Positions 18,395-27,252 are shown, numbered from the stretch's first letter. The stretch is DNA of 64,000 nucleotides from Natronorubrum bangense (GCF_004799645.1 NZ_CP031305.1:2480001-2544000), one strand, 5' to 3'. Numbers and translations are program-made. The notes: a model not told the origin generated them from the sequence alone.

Positions 18395-18706
18395 ATGATT
18401 GGAACGGATCAGGAGACTGACCTCGTCGACTGGCAGAAAACGGAGCGTGATGGGACGACGGTGTACGAACTCGAGTACAGCGCACCAGTCTCGGAACCGA
18501 CAGGTCGGCCACGGACGCTGTTCGGGGCCACCAGCGGCGGCACCGTCCCGGCCGCCGAGCAGTCCGTGCAGTTGCCCGATGGCGAGCGGATTCCCGTGAC
18601 CGACGTGACGTTCGAGGCGGAGGGAACCACGCTTCGGATTCGGCTCGAAGAGCCGTCACTGCTGGCCCGACTCCGGCGAGCGCTTCCGTGGTGGACTCGT
18701 GCGTGA
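18395..18706 (+). CDS. Conserved haloarchaeal protein, unknown function
   Basis: 103 residues, soluble, beta-rich (TVYELEYSAP, VQLPDGERIPVTDVTFEAEGTTLRIRLEEP) with a basic aromatic tail LLARLRRALPWWTRA that could touch a membrane. I recognise no domain. It follows truD by about 60 bases on the same strand. The TGA stop forms the first bases of the second palindromic repeat copy. Confidence 0.7.
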   Translation: MIGTDQETDLVDWQKTERDGTTVYELEYSAPVSEPTGRPRTLFGATSGGTVPAAEQSVQLPDGERIPVTDVTFEAEGTTLRIRLEEPSLLARLRRALPWWTRA

Positions 18707-18775
18707 GACGATCTGCTGTACCGATCTCCAGCACGGGATCGGTGATCGACGGTCACTGACCCCAGCAGTCGTATG
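18704..18775. repeat. Palindromic repeat, copy 2 (at the stop of the 103-residue gene)
   Basis: About 72 bp sharing CTGCTGTACCGAT, ATCGGTGATCG and CAGCAGTCGTATGA blocks with copy 1 at 1643-1727. Ends are inverted (GACGATCTGCTG against CAGCAGTCGTAT). A perfect internal inverted repeat, CCGATC-N10-GATCGG, lies at 18720-18741. As in copy 1, it begins on the TGA stop codon of the gene to its left. Confidence 0.7.
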
Positions 18776-18811
18776 AGCGGTTCCGTCGAACGGGGCCGGT
18801 CGACGACGGCT

Positions 18812-19333
18812 TCAGCTCAGCCCCGATCGGAGCACGGTACCGAAGCCGGCAGCCCCGATACAGAACGCGATGAGGCCGCCGATCCCCGTCAGCGTGAGCA
18901 CGCCGTTAAGTCCCGCAGCGACGAGCAGGGGTTTCAGCCAGCTGTCTCCGCGGCCGATGAGTCGCTCGGCGATCGCGAGGTAGGCGATCACCGACCCGAT
19001 CGCCCACAACAGGTATACGACGAGCAACAGCGGGAGGGCAACGAGGATTCCGATAATGGTGATGAAGAAGACGAACGCTAGAATCAGCACGGCAACCAGC
19101 GCGATGAGACCGTAAACGAACGAGCCGATGGGTTCGTCAAGCACGTCACCCATCATCCGCTCGGTGTACTCGGGGACGACCGCGATCATGATCGCGCCGA
19201 CGATCAGCGTCGTGAGGAACGCGCCGACGGCACCCCCGGCGAGATTGTCGGCTGTTCCGATGCCGATATCGACACTGGGACCTGCCTGTGCGACGAACAG
19301 CGCTGTCAGTGTGGACTGTGCGAGGACACTCAT
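18812..19333 (-). CDS. Membrane protein of unknown function
   Basis: 173 residues with about five hydrophobic helices and a glycine-rich last third; a short signal-like first segment is followed by AGPSVDIGIGTADNLAGGAVGAFL. Resembles small haloarchaeal membrane proteins related to the polymer-forming-protein neighbourhood, but I cannot assign a family. ATG 19333 is chosen because TTTAAC lies about 28 bases upstream, indicating a leaderless transcript. A TTG at 19345 is the alternative. Confidence 0.75.
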   Translation of the reverse strand: MSVLAQSTLTALFVAQAGPSVDIGIGTADNLAGGAVGAFLTTLIVGAIMIAVVPEYTERMMGDVLDEPIGSFVYGLIALVAVLILAFVFFITIIGILVALPLLLVVYLLWAIGSVIAYLAIAERLIGRGDSWLKPLLVAAGLNGVLTLTGIGGLIAFCIGAAGFGTVLRSGLS

Positions 19334-19591
19334 AAATACGAACAACTCCCCGCAGGAAGTTAAACGACCACGTTGATGATCGCCCTCGAGAACCAGTCGA
19401 CGCGGTCGTGCTCACGAAACATCGGCTGCTCGCGCCCTCGAGAATATCGCATCCTGTCCGGCGTGTAAAGCGGTCGTCACCGAGAGTTCGCGATACGGCC
19501 GCGTGGGACGAAACTCGCAGATAGAAGGTGTCAGGAAACTAACAGCGTCGAATAGATACTCGTATCCAGTCCCATCCCTAACACGGACTGT

Positions 19592-20431
19592 ATGGACGAG
19601 CAGCCGGACATTCTCCTGACGAACGACGACGGGATCGACGCGCCGGGCATTCGCGCGCTGTATGACGCGCTCACCGAGGTCGGCTCAGTCACCGTTATCG
19701 CCCCGGACCGAAACCAGAGCGCCGTCGGCCGGTCGTTATCCTACGGTCGCACAAGCGACGAGGCGGACGACCCGGACGGGTTCACGCTCGATCTCGAGGA
19801 GAGTTCCTTTACCTCGCCAGTTCCCCACACCGACCACGAACTGGGCTACGCCGTCAACGGCACCCCCTGTGACTGTGCCATCGTCGGCGTCAACGCCCTC
19901 GAGTCGTCCCCTGATCTCGTCGTCTCGGGCTGTAACGCCGGGGCGAACCTCGGGGCCTACGTCTTCTCGCGGTCAGGGACGGTTAGCGCCGCGATGGAGG
20001 CCGCGTTTCTCGGCACCCCGTCGATCGCGGTTTCGATGGACACACTCGGCATGGAAAGCGACCTCGAGCCCGCGGATTTCGAACACGCCGGCGAGATCGC
20101 TGCGACGCTGGCACGGGACACACACGAGACGGGCCTGTTCGATCGGATCGACTACCTGAACGTCAACGTTCCGCGGCCGGATCTGGAGGGCAACGGCGTC
20201 GCGTTGACGCGCCCGACCGAAATCTACGAAATGGACGCCACCTTCGAGGACGGCGGCTTCCAGCTGACCAACCGGCTCTGGCAGCAGATGGCCAACCGGG
20301 ACATCCCCGATCCCGAGGACACCGACCGCCACGCACTGCTCGAGGGCCAGGTCTCGGTATCACCGATGCGAGTCCCCTACGATGTCGTCGAGACCGATGC
20401 AGTGCAGACCATCCTCGAGCGGGTGCTTTGA
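19592..20431 (+). CDS. surE: 5'/3'-nucleotidase SurE
   Basis: 279 residues. Metal-binding start DILLTNDDGIDAPGIRAL, then VIAPDRNQSAVGRSLS, NGTPCDCAIVGVN and VSGCNAGANLG, and SGTVSAAMEAAFLGTPSIAVS: all SurE signatures including the Asp-Asp, Ser and Asn metal ligands. Dephosphorylates nucleoside monophosphates in a Mg/Mn-dependent way. An ATAGATAC TATA-like box about 40 bases upstream suggests a short leader. Confidence 0.95.
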   Translation: MDEQPDILLTNDDGIDAPGIRALYDALTEVGSVTVIAPDRNQSAVGRSLSYGRTSDEADDPDGFTLDLEESSFTSPVPHTDHELGYAVNGTPCDCAIVGVNALESSPDLVVSGCNAGANLGAYVFSRSGTVSAAMEAAFLGTPSIAVSMDTLGMESDLEPADFEHAGEIAATLARDTHETGLFDRIDYLNVNVPRPDLEGNGVALTRPTEIYEMDATFEDGGFQLTNRLWQQMANRDIPDPEDTDRHALLEGQVSVSPMRVPYDVVETDAVQTILERVL

Positions 20432-20491
20432 CAGTCGTCTCGAGACGATCGAAAACACGTCAATTTTACACGCCCCGCACGAACTGGCAGT

Positions 20492-21244
20492 ATGGAGTGT
20501 CGCCACTGTGCCTCGCCGCTCGAGAAACCCGGCGACTACTGTCTGGTCTGTCGGGAGCGAAACACCGAAGCGGTCGTTCTCGAGGCGGGGCGCGAGCGGG
20601 CGACGATGACGATGCTCGCGGGCGACGATGACGACGATCCGACGACGGCCACGCTCGACGATCCGGTGCTTGGTGAGACGACGATCACGACGACGCCCGA
20701 AGACGGCGAGAACGAGATCGTCGAACTGCGAAACTTCGCGGGCCGAATCGGTGACGAAATCCGGCGTAAACGACCCGAAGAGGTGTATGCGGGCGGCGAG
20801 CGGGACGTTATCCGGGCCGTCCGTGAGGACATCCACTTTCCGTGCTATCGCGTCGACGACGCAGAGCCCGTCGAGGCGGTCCTCGAGCGCCGTGGCAATC
20901 GCGCCCTCGACGTCGTCCAGACGCCGCCAGCCGAAAAGATCGGCGGCAGCCACACCACCCTCATCGGTGGCCGCACGGGGATGCGGGCGATCCACACCGT
21001 TGCGGACCACCCCCACGTGAAGAAGGTCATTCCAGGGCCGATCGACGCCGGTGGGAAGGGGTCCCAATCAGGGCTTCGCGCGAAGGTAACCCGCGCCGAC
21101 GACGGCGGCAACGTTCGCATGCTCTTGCGAGACGGCTCGAGTGTGCAGGAAAACCGCGTCGTGACGACCGCCCGCGACCGGGAGATGGGCGAGATGATTC
21201 GGGACGATTTGAACGAGGTCCTGACCGACGCTGAGTTTCAGTAG
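20492..21244 (+). CDS. Predicted metal-binding protein (DUF2103-like)
   Basis: 250 residues. N-terminal zinc ribbon CRHCASPLEKPGDYCLVC; an acidic linker; then a domain around IHFPCYRVDD and, at about 150-215, GGSHTTLIGGRTGMRAIHTVADHPHVKKVIPGPI. The C-terminal part resembles the DUF2103 predicted metal-binding family, by memory. No enzymatic motif. Follows surE by 60 bases on the same strand and may share its transcript. Confidence 0.75.
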   Translation: MECRHCASPLEKPGDYCLVCRERNTEAVVLEAGRERATMTMLAGDDDDDPTTATLDDPVLGETTITTTPEDGENEIVELRNFAGRIGDEIRRKRPEEVYAGGERDVIRAVREDIHFPCYRVDDAEPVEAVLERRGNRALDVVQTPPAEKIGGSHTTLIGGRTGMRAIHTVADHPHVKKVIPGPIDAGGKGSQSGLRAKVTRADDGGNVRMLLRDGSSVQENRVVTTARDREMGEMIRDDLNEVLTDAEFQ

Positions 21245-21293
21245 TTGACGGCCGTCTCGAGAACGGCCCACTCGCTCGAGGGAGTGTCGTCGG

Positions 21294-24200
21294 TTACGGC
21301 GACTCGTCGTCGGGAGCTTCGTCGGGACCTTGGTCTGGTGGTTCGTCGGCTGGTTCGGCAGGTGGTTCTGTGGGCGGCTCTGCTGGGGGATCAGCCGGTG
21401 GTTCCCCAGGCGTGTCCTCAGGTGGCCCAGGTTCTTCAGGTGGCTCTTCGGGCGTGTCTTCAGGCGGTCCTGGCTCTTCTGGTTGCTCTCCTGGCGTGTC
21501 TTCAGGCGGCCCTGGCTCTTCTGGTTGCTCCTCGGGTGGGTCCTCAGGCGGTTCGGTATCCACTTCGGGTTCGGTCACGGTGATCTGAACCGATGCTGTG
21601 TCGTCGTCGGTTCGCACGGTCGCGGTTCGGTCGCCGACATCCGCCGGGGTCGTCTGGTATGTCAGCGATACCGAGCCTGTTTCGTCCGGGTCGAGCGACA
21701 CCGACTGGCTGGCAACACTCTGTTGCTGGTCGAGATCCAGCACCACGACCGTCTCGCCAGCTTCGCCGCCGACGTTCGTCAGGTCGGCAGCAACCTCGAG
21801 CGTGTCCCCACCTTCGACCGAGTCGGGTGCGCTGACGCTCGAGATCTCGATCGTCGCCGGCTCGAGGGGTTCCTCGACGGTCACCTGTGTCGTCGCCTCG
21901 TCGTCCTCGCTGCGGACCGTCACCTCGAGGTCGCCGACGTCTTCGGGCTGGGTCTGGTACGACAGCGTCACGGTGTCACTCTCCCCACCCTCGAGGTCGG
22001 CCTGCGTGGTGTCCACGACCTGCGCACCGACCTCGAGTGAGAGTTGCTGAGACCCCGCCGCACCGCCGACGTTGTCGACGTTGACCGTCACCTCGAGCGT
22101 CTCACCGGCCACCACGGGGTCGGTCGCCTCGAGGATGGAGACCGAAAACTCCGGCTCCAGATCGAGATAGTCCCCGGCGGGCTCCGTTTCGGCCCGCAGC
22201 GTTTCGTCGTAGAGATACGACGAGAGATCGACTTCCCAGACGAGTCGCTCGTCGTCGGTCTCGGGCGTCCACTCAACGGTGAACGTGTGGGACCCAGGCT
22301 CGAGCGTGGGCGGTTCGTCCGGGGTCGTCCCGGCGACGAACGCGCCGCCGAAGAGGTCGAGGTCGTTTGGGTTCTCGTAGCCGAACGTCACCACCAGGCT
22401 GTCGTCTTCCTCGGGCGTGACGTCCTCGAGGTCGATCGTCGGCTGCTCGGGCCGTCGTTCGTCGACGCAGTCGTTCGGGTTGCTCTCGCGGATTTCGTCC
22501 GGGCCAAACCAGTTGACGATGATCGTTCCGATGGTCGACCCGAAGCCGTCATCCGGGAGTCCGACGACGACTTCGTCGTTGGTTTCGTCGACGACTCCGT
22601 CACCCTCACCGATCTCGAATCGGATCGTTCCCGAAAACGGGGCGTCGATTTCGTCGCCGACCGTGATCCCGTGATGAGCGTTCCCGACACCCGCCGAGTC
22701 GATGAACAGCGTTTCGACGGTCAGATCGTCGCCGTCGTCGAACGCGCCGGAGACGGTGGCCTGTGTACAGTCGGCGAACTCGATCTCGAGTTCGTCGTCA
22801 TCTTCGTCATCGGTGCCGTAGACGAGAACCGTGCGTTCGTCCGCGGCGACGGGGCTCTCGACGCGAACCGGGAACTCCTGGTCGTCCTCGACGAGCGCCG
22901 TCTCGAACGACATCGTAACCGTCTCGCTGTCGCCTGGCTCGAGTTGCACCGAGGCGGTGTCCACAACGGTCGGATCGTGGCCGACGACGAACTCGAGATC
23001 CTGCGTGACGGCGACCGCGCTCGCGTTTTCGATCTCGGCGGTCACTTCGAGGACGTCACCGGCGTCAACGGGATCGTTCGTCTCGGTGATCGTTATGCTC
23101 ACCTCGACGTCGTCCGTGCCGATCACCTCGACGTCACGGACGGCTGCGTCGTCGTCGCTTTCGACCCGCACAGGGAACGTCTGCGTTCGCCGGACAAGTG
23201 CCGTTTCGAACTCGAGATCGACTGTCTCGGTGTCGCCGCCGGCAACGGTCACCGACTGGCTGTCGACGAGTTCGGGGTCGTGACCGACGATCAGTTCGAT
23301 CTCCTGGGTCGTCTCCGACTCGGCGGTGTTCTCGAGTGTCGCCGTCACCTCGAGGACGTCGCCGGTCGCAACCGGGTCGTTCGTCTCGAGGCTCGTCACC
23401 GAAAGCGGCGGCTCGTCGACGTAGACGAAGACCAGAACCTCGTCCGAATCACCCTCGGTTTCGATCCGAACTGGAAACCGCTGGGCGGTCTCGACGACGG
23501 CGGTCTCATAGCCCATCGTGATCGTCTCGCTGTCGCCCGGCTCGAGTGAGACGTCGACCGTCTCGACCACCGTCGGATCGTGGCCGACAGTCAGCTGTAC
23601 CTCTCGGGTTAGCCCTGTGCCGTGGGTGTTCTCGACGTCGGCAGTCACCTCGAGAAACTCGCCTGTCTGGACCGGCGAATTCGTCTCGGTGATCGTTACG
23701 TCCAGCCCGACGTCGTCGGTGCCGATCACCTCGACGGTTCGCTCGTCGGTGCTGTCTTCGGCTTCGACCCGCACAGGGAACGACTGGGTTCGTCTGACGG
23801 CCGCCGTTTCGAACTCGAGATCGATCGTTTCGGTCTCGCCAGCGCCGACAGTCACCGACTGGCTGTCGACGAGTTCGGGGTCGTGGCCGACGATGAGTTC
23901 GACATCCTGTGTCAGTTCGGAGCCGGTCGTGTTCTCGAGTGTCGCCGTGACCTCGAGAACTTCGCCGGCGTCGACGGGATCGTTCGTCTCGGTGATCGTC
24001 ACGGCCAGCTCCGCGTCAGGTTCGCCAACGTCGTCGATCACCCACGGGCTCTCGGACGTGTTGGACCCATGTTCGTCGATCACCCAGACAATGATCGGAC
24101 AGCCGTGACAGCTGCTCTCGAGGGTGAGCGTCGCGGTGTCCTCGCTGCCGCTCACCGCCGTTTCGCCGAGAATGACGTCTGCGTGCCCGAGCCACCAGAC

Positions 24201-25031
24201 CACCCGCTCGAGTGCACCGTCAGGGTGAGCGACGTCAAGTTCGAGGTCGATTGGGTCGTCGGGGTCGACCGCGATCGAGTCGTCGGCCGGCCGTTGCCCC
24301 TCGATGGTCGGCGCTGCGGTTCCGGTTTCCGCCACGGTGACCGTCCACATCGCTCGAGTGCGGTCGTCGTCGCCGACGGCGGCGGCGACCTCGTAGGTGC
24401 CAGCATCGTCGAACGTCGTCTTCCAGTAGTCGGCCCCTTGATTGCCGTAGTACGCGCTGTGCCAGGGTCCCATCGACCAGCCGGCGTACGCTCCGTCGAC
24501 AAACCACTGCGTTTGACCACCGTACTCTCCCAGCGCATCCGATTCAACCTCGAAGAGTACTGTGGTTCCTGGCTGAACGGTGAGCTCTCGGTCCGGCCGC
24601 GTCTGTGTCGCGTCGAGTTCGTCGACCGCAAGGACGTCGACCGTCTGCTCGGCCGCGTCGCCATCGACCTCGAACCGGACCGTGACCGTCTCATCCTGCT
24701 CGACCGGAGACGTCCGGAAACTGAAGTAGTCGAGCGTTCGGCTCTCCCCGGGATCGACCGGCGTCTCGATCGTCGACCGATGCTCATCCTCGTAGAACGC
24801 GTCGACGACCACTCGAACCGGCGTGGTGCCGGTGTTTTCGACTTCGACCGTTACCTCGAGCAGCGACCCACCTTCGACGGGCGCGTTCGTCTCGAGGATT
24901 CGTACCTCGGTAGCGCCGTCGTCTTGGACGGCACGGCCCCGTCTGATCAGCCCCCGTTCGATCGCTTCCACACTCCCCGTAAGCGTCGCCGCCAGACCGC
25001 CACCGGCAGCGAGATAGCTGCGTCGCCGCAT
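21294..25031 (-). CDS. Giant secreted CARDB-repeat protein
   Basis: 1,245 residues, very acidic. MRRRSYLAAGG plus a hydrophobic stretch suggests Tat export. Seven CARDB/adhesion-type beta domains share a start of the form ILETNxPVxxGxxLEVTxxxEN: one near the N-terminus, four in tandem in the middle, two near the C-terminus. Between them lie a PKD/Ig-like segment with WF and SCHGCP motifs (about 120-340) and a separate domain of about 190 residues (about 750-940). A Pro/Glu tail with 14-residue repeats ends the protein; no PGF-CTERM or membrane anchor is visible. A TTATATC box 28 bases before ATG 25031 supports this start. Probably a surface or matrix protein; ligand unknown. Confidence 0.88.
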   Translation of the reverse strand: MRRRSYLAAGGGLAATLTGSVEAIERGLIRRGRAVQDDGATEVRILETNAPVEGGSLLEVTVEVENTGTTPVRVVVDAFYEDEHRSTIETPVDPGESRTLDYFSFRTSPVEQDETVTVRFEVDGDAAEQTVDVLAVDELDATQTRPDRELTVQPGTTVLFEVESDALGEYGGQTQWFVDGAYAGWSMGPWHSAYYGNQGADYWKTTFDDAGTYEVAAAVGDDDRTRAMWTVTVAETGTAAPTIEGQRPADDSIAVDPDDPIDLELDVAHPDGALERVVWWLGHADVILGETAVSGSEDTATLTLESSCHGCPIIVWVIDEHGSNTSESPWVIDDVGEPDAELAVTITETNDPVDAGEVLEVTATLENTTGSELTQDVELIVGHDPELVDSQSVTVGAGETETIDLEFETAAVRRTQSFPVRVEAEDSTDERTVEVIGTDDVGLDVTITETNSPVQTGEFLEVTADVENTHGTGLTREVQLTVGHDPTVVETVDVSLEPGDSETITMGYETAVVETAQRFPVRIETEGDSDEVLVFVYVDEPPLSVTSLETNDPVATGDVLEVTATLENTAESETTQEIELIVGHDPELVDSQSVTVAGGDTETVDLEFETALVRRTQTFPVRVESDDDAAVRDVEVIGTDDVEVSITITETNDPVDAGDVLEVTAEIENASAVAVTQDLEFVVGHDPTVVDTASVQLEPGDSETVTMSFETALVEDDQEFPVRVESPVAADERTVLVYGTDDEDDDELEIEFADCTQATVSGAFDDGDDLTVETLFIDSAGVGNAHHGITVGDEIDAPFSGTIRFEIGEGDGVVDETNDEVVVGLPDDGFGSTIGTIIVNWFGPDEIRESNPNDCVDERRPEQPTIDLEDVTPEEDDSLVVTFGYENPNDLDLFGGAFVAGTTPDEPPTLEPGSHTFTVEWTPETDDERLVWEVDLSSYLYDETLRAETEPAGDYLDLEPEFSVSILEATDPVVAGETLEVTVNVDNVGGAAGSQQLSLEVGAQVVDTTQADLEGGESDTVTLSYQTQPEDVGDLEVTVRSEDDEATTQVTVEEPLEPATIEISSVSAPDSVEGGDTLEVAADLTNVGGEAGETVVVLDLDQQQSVASQSVSLDPDETGSVSLTYQTTPADVGDRTATVRTDDDTASVQITVTEPEVDTEPPEDPPEEQPEEPGPPEDTPGEQPEEPGPPEDTPEEPPEEPGPPEDTPGEPPADPPAEPPTEPPAEPADEPPDQGPDEAPDDESP
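21405..21530 (-). repeat. Three tandem 42-bp repeats encoding a PEEPGPPEDTP tail
   Basis: Three consecutive 14-residue units of the form E-Q/P-PEEPGPPEDTP-G/E near the C-terminus of the CARDB protein, encoded by closely similar 42-bp units. The flanking tail is also Pro/Glu/Asp-rich. Such a stretch is prone to copy-number change and probably forms an extended spacer at the cell surface. Confidence 0.75.
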
Positions 25032-25293
25032 GATATCAGTTACCACGACAAACGATATAACCCATTGTGGGGGTTCTCCTGACCGTTATTTTTTGCGACG
25101 AGATGATCGCGAAACCGACAGGCGAACGGACCGTCAGACGACTGCGCTTGCCTCGAGCGACCGCAGTCGTGATCGGTGGCACTCCGACTGATCGAGTGAA
25201 ACGGTGCGAATACTGTCAGTATCCGATGGAAGTGACACTGTCTGCTGGTTGTCAGTCCCTTATCTGGGCAGACGTAATGAGATATAATTAGCC

Positions 25294-25500
25294 ATGCTCG
25301 AGCGACCAGATGCCGTCCTGGCTGCGATTCCGCTGCTTGCGGTAAGTGGACTCGTCGTTCGATCAGCGATCGCGATGACGGGCGTCGCGACGGGGCTTCT
25401 TGCGATCCCACTTGCACCCGTCGGCTATCTCGCTGCCCTCGTGTTCGTCTTTCGGGAGCTACTTACCGGACCGGTCGCAACGGCAGCGGCCGAAACCTGA
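25294..25500 (+). CDS. Small membrane protein
   Basis: 68 residues, two hydrophobic helices ([27 protein letters not shown] and [20 protein letters not shown]) with few charges. No recognised domain. Same strand as the ribosomal protein L37Ae gene downstream. A TATAATTA box lies only about 10 bases before the ATG, so the true start or promoter is uncertain. Confidence 0.6.
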   Translation: MLERPDAVLAAIPLLAVSGLVVRSAIAMTGVATGLLAIPLAPVGYLAALVFVFRELLTGPVATAAAET

Positions 25501-25570
25501 GACGTGTTCGCTGGCGGCCCCGCCGCGACTCAACAGGTTTAAGAATCCGCTGGGGATAGCTAGTCCTACT

Positions 25571-25831
25571 ATGGCCAAGAAAGGAATAGTCGGTAGCGCG
25601 GGCCGCTTTGGCGCACGCTACGGTCGCGTTGCCCGACGTCGCGTCAGTGAGATCGAAGACGACATGCAAAACGCCGAGGTTGACGGCGACTCCGTCACCC
25701 GTGTCGGCACCGGTATCTGGAAGAACGAAGAGACCGGTGAAATCTTCACCGGCGGTGCCTACCGCCCGGAGACGCCTGCCGGCCGCACTGTCAAGCGTTC
25801 GATCCGCGCCGCACTGGCAGAAGACGAATAA
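25571..25831 (+). CDS. rpl37ae: 50S ribosomal protein eL43 (L37Ae) lacking its zinc ribbon cysteines
   Basis: 86 residues. [21 protein letters not shown] and the C-terminal [23 protein letters not shown] are clear L37Ae signatures. The central CxxC...CxxC zinc ribbon normally present (for example in Haloarcula marismortui) is replaced by [23 protein letters not shown], which has no cysteine at all. TTTAAG at 25538-25543 is a TATA box about 30 bases before the ATG. First gene of an informational cluster with rpoP, pcc1 and pfdB. Confidence 0.93.
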   Translation: MAKKGIVGSAGRFGARYGRVARRRVSEIEDDMQNAEVDGDSVTRVGTGIWKNEETGEIFTGGAYRPETPAGRTVKRSIRAALAEDE

Positions 25832-25853
25832 CGACCACGGATACTGATTCAGT

Positions 25854-25988
25854 ATGAGTTACAAATGCTCTCGCTGTAAGCGCGACGTCCAGATCGACGA
25901 GTACGGCGGCGTTCGCTGCCCCTACTGTGGTCACCGCGTGCTCCTGAAAGAGCGCAGTCGCGACGTCAAGGAAGTCGGCGTTCAGTAA
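25854..25988 (+). CDS. rpoP: RNA polymerase subunit Rpo12 (RpoP)
   Basis: 44 residues: [12 protein letters not shown], then [19 protein letters not shown], a single CxxC...CxxC zinc ribbon typical of the archaeal homologue of Rpb12. It joins Rpo3 and Rpo10 in polymerase assembly. Begins 22 bases after L37Ae and ends six bases before pcc1, so these are cotranscribed. Confidence 0.95.
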   Translation: MSYKCSRCKRDVQIDEYGGVRCPYCGHRVLLKERSRDVKEVGVQ

Positions 25989-25994
25989 CCGCGC

Positions 25995-26261
25995 GTGTCT
26001 TCTCACGACGCGACCCTCGAGTTCGAGTATGAGACCCCGTCTCGTGCTCAACTCGTCGCCGAAAGCGTCAGCCGCGAGATCGGCGAGATCGATGACGACC
26101 GCTCCCAGACAACCATCGAGCACCAGCAGTCGGTCGTCCGAATCGAGATCGCCGCCGCGGACGTAATCGCCCTGCGAGCAGCACTAAACACCTGGTTTTC
26201 GCTCGTCGATGTCGCCGAACGGACGGCTACTATCGGCGAACGCACACTCGAGTCGTCGTAA
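25995..26261 (+). CDS. pcc1: KEOPS complex subunit Pcc1
   Basis: 88 residues beginning at GTG. LEFEYETPSRAQLVAESVSREI, then SQTTIEHQQSVVRIEIAAADVIALRAALNTWFSLVDVAERT is the Pcc1 pattern. KEOPS makes t6A at tRNA position 37 with Kae1 and Bud32, which are elsewhere. Six bases separate it from rpoP; the order L37Ae-Rpo12-Pcc1-prefoldin beta is widespread in archaea. Confidence 0.92.
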   Translation: MSSHDATLEFEYETPSRAQLVAESVSREIGEIDDDRSQTTIEHQQSVVRIEIAAADVIALRAALNTWFSLVDVAERTATIGERTLESS

Positions 26262-26601
26262 GCAGAGTGTCGATTCGAGTCACGCTGTGTGTCCAACTCA
26301 AATCGCAGTCGCACCGCACTGACCGGCACTGGGTGCCGGATTGTGGTTTTTCTGCGCTCGCCGGACAGGACGGTCGCGACAGTCGTTATAGTAACAACTG
26401 AAACGAGTGACACACGCATCGCACAGCCGTCGTGCGATGCGGTGTGCAGTGGCGTTCAGTGGCTACTATCGCCTGTGCTATCAGTCGCCACATCACGGCC
26501 GCGACGCCAACATCCGAATACGCAGTTGGACTGTGCTTGCTGGGGCGCGCTGATCGACGACAAAGCTTGGCTTTATCCGTCCGGAGGGCGACGGTCGAGA
26601 T
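26262..26601. other. 340-bp intergenic gap containing a palindromic element and the pfdB promoter
   Basis: No open frame with protein-like composition. The middle holds the 82-bp palindrome described separately. At the right end TTTATC at 26572-26577 is the TATA box of pfdB, 27 bases before its ATG, giving a leaderless transcript. Confidence 0.65.
26388..26469. repeat. 82-bp imperfect palindrome (MITE/REP-like)
   Basis: Ends are inverted: ATAGTAACAACTGAA on the left against TTCAGTGGCTACTAT on the right. The centre is a perfect 9-bp hairpin, GCATCGCAC-N7-GTGCGATGC at 26416-26440, extended by CACAC/GTGTG across a one-base bulge. The whole element can fold on itself almost completely. Such structure suggests a miniature inverted-repeat element or a structured RNA, not a protein-coding region. 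Confidence 0.65.
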
Positions 26602-26997
26602 ATGCAAGGTAATCTACCGCCGGAAGCACAGGAGAAAATCGAACAGCTGCAGGACCTTCAGGAGACGGCTCAGACGGTCGCCGTCCAGAAACAGGAAGCT
26701 GAATCGAGCCTCACCGAGGCCGAAAACGCCCTTGACGAGCTCGAGACCATCGACGAGGAGACGCCAATGTACCGTAAGGTCGGCGAACTGCTCGTCGAGA
26801 CGGAGTACGACGAGGCCGAAGACGACCTCGAGGACAAGGTCGACTCCCTCGAGATCCGCCTCGAGACCCTCGAGAAACAGGAAGAGCGCGTTCAGGACCA
26901 GTTCGAAAGCCTTCAGGGCGAGCTCGAAGAGCTCCTCGGCGGCGGCATGGGCGGCGGCCCAAGCCCGGCAGGCGGCCCAGGCGCTGGCGGCGCATAA
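26602..26997 (+). CDS. pfdB: Prefoldin subunit beta
   Basis: 131 residues. Two long amphipathic coiled-coil helices flank a short beta region around [17 protein letters not shown], the beta-prefoldin signature. The C-terminus is a GGGMGG...PAGG tail. With the alpha subunit it forms a hexameric chaperone that passes unfolded proteins to the thermosome. Start fits the TTTATC promoter. Confidence 0.95.
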   Translation: MQGNLPPEAQEKIEQLQDLQETAQTVAVQKQEAESSLTEAENALDELETIDEETPMYRKVGELLVETEYDEAEDDLEDKVDSLEIRLETLEKQEERVQDQFESLQGELEELLGGGMGGGPSPAGGPGAGGA

Positions 26998-27252
26998 ATG
27001 CAGACTGACGAGCCGACGGCCGACGACGTCGTCCAGACGGCGTCGGATGCTGCGGAAGGCTACGTCTTCTCGCAGTACAAACAGTCGGCCGTACGCGATC
27101 TCGACGTCACCGTGACGTTCGAGGACGGCGTCCTCGAGGTCGACGTCTATCTCAACGCACCCGGTGACGAGGAGACGGCCGATCCCGAACAGGTCGCCGA
27201 CGACGCCGCACTCGCGGCGCGGGAAGCGGTCGACGAACTGTTCGGCGAATAA
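26998..27252 (+). CDS. DUF3194 protein
   Basis: 84 acidic residues: SDAAEGYVFSQYKQSAVRDLDVTVTFEDGVLEVDVYLNAP, an alpha/beta domain of the DUF3194 family that usually follows prefoldin beta in archaea. ATG begins directly after the pfdB stop codon, so translation is probably coupled. Role unknown. Confidence 0.88.
   Translation: MQTDEPTADDVVQTASDAAEGYVFSQYKQSAVRDLDVTVTFEDGVLEVDVYLNAPGDEETADPEQVADDAALAAREAVDELFGE

Noticed and set aside
22044..25082. Long plus-strand frames over the CARDB gene (22044-23549, 23622-25082)
   Set aside because: The minus-strand protein has regular domain repeats and a Tat signal; the plus-strand translations show no domain and track its repeats.
25067..25291. 74-codon frame with CEYC
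   Set aside because: It overlaps the promoter of the CARDB gene and lacks a supporting promoter or haloarchaeal composition. Could be revisited with ribosome profiling.
26262..26601. tRNA gene in the gap
   Set aside because: The hairpin arms do not form a cloverleaf and there is no T-loop GTTCRANNC.
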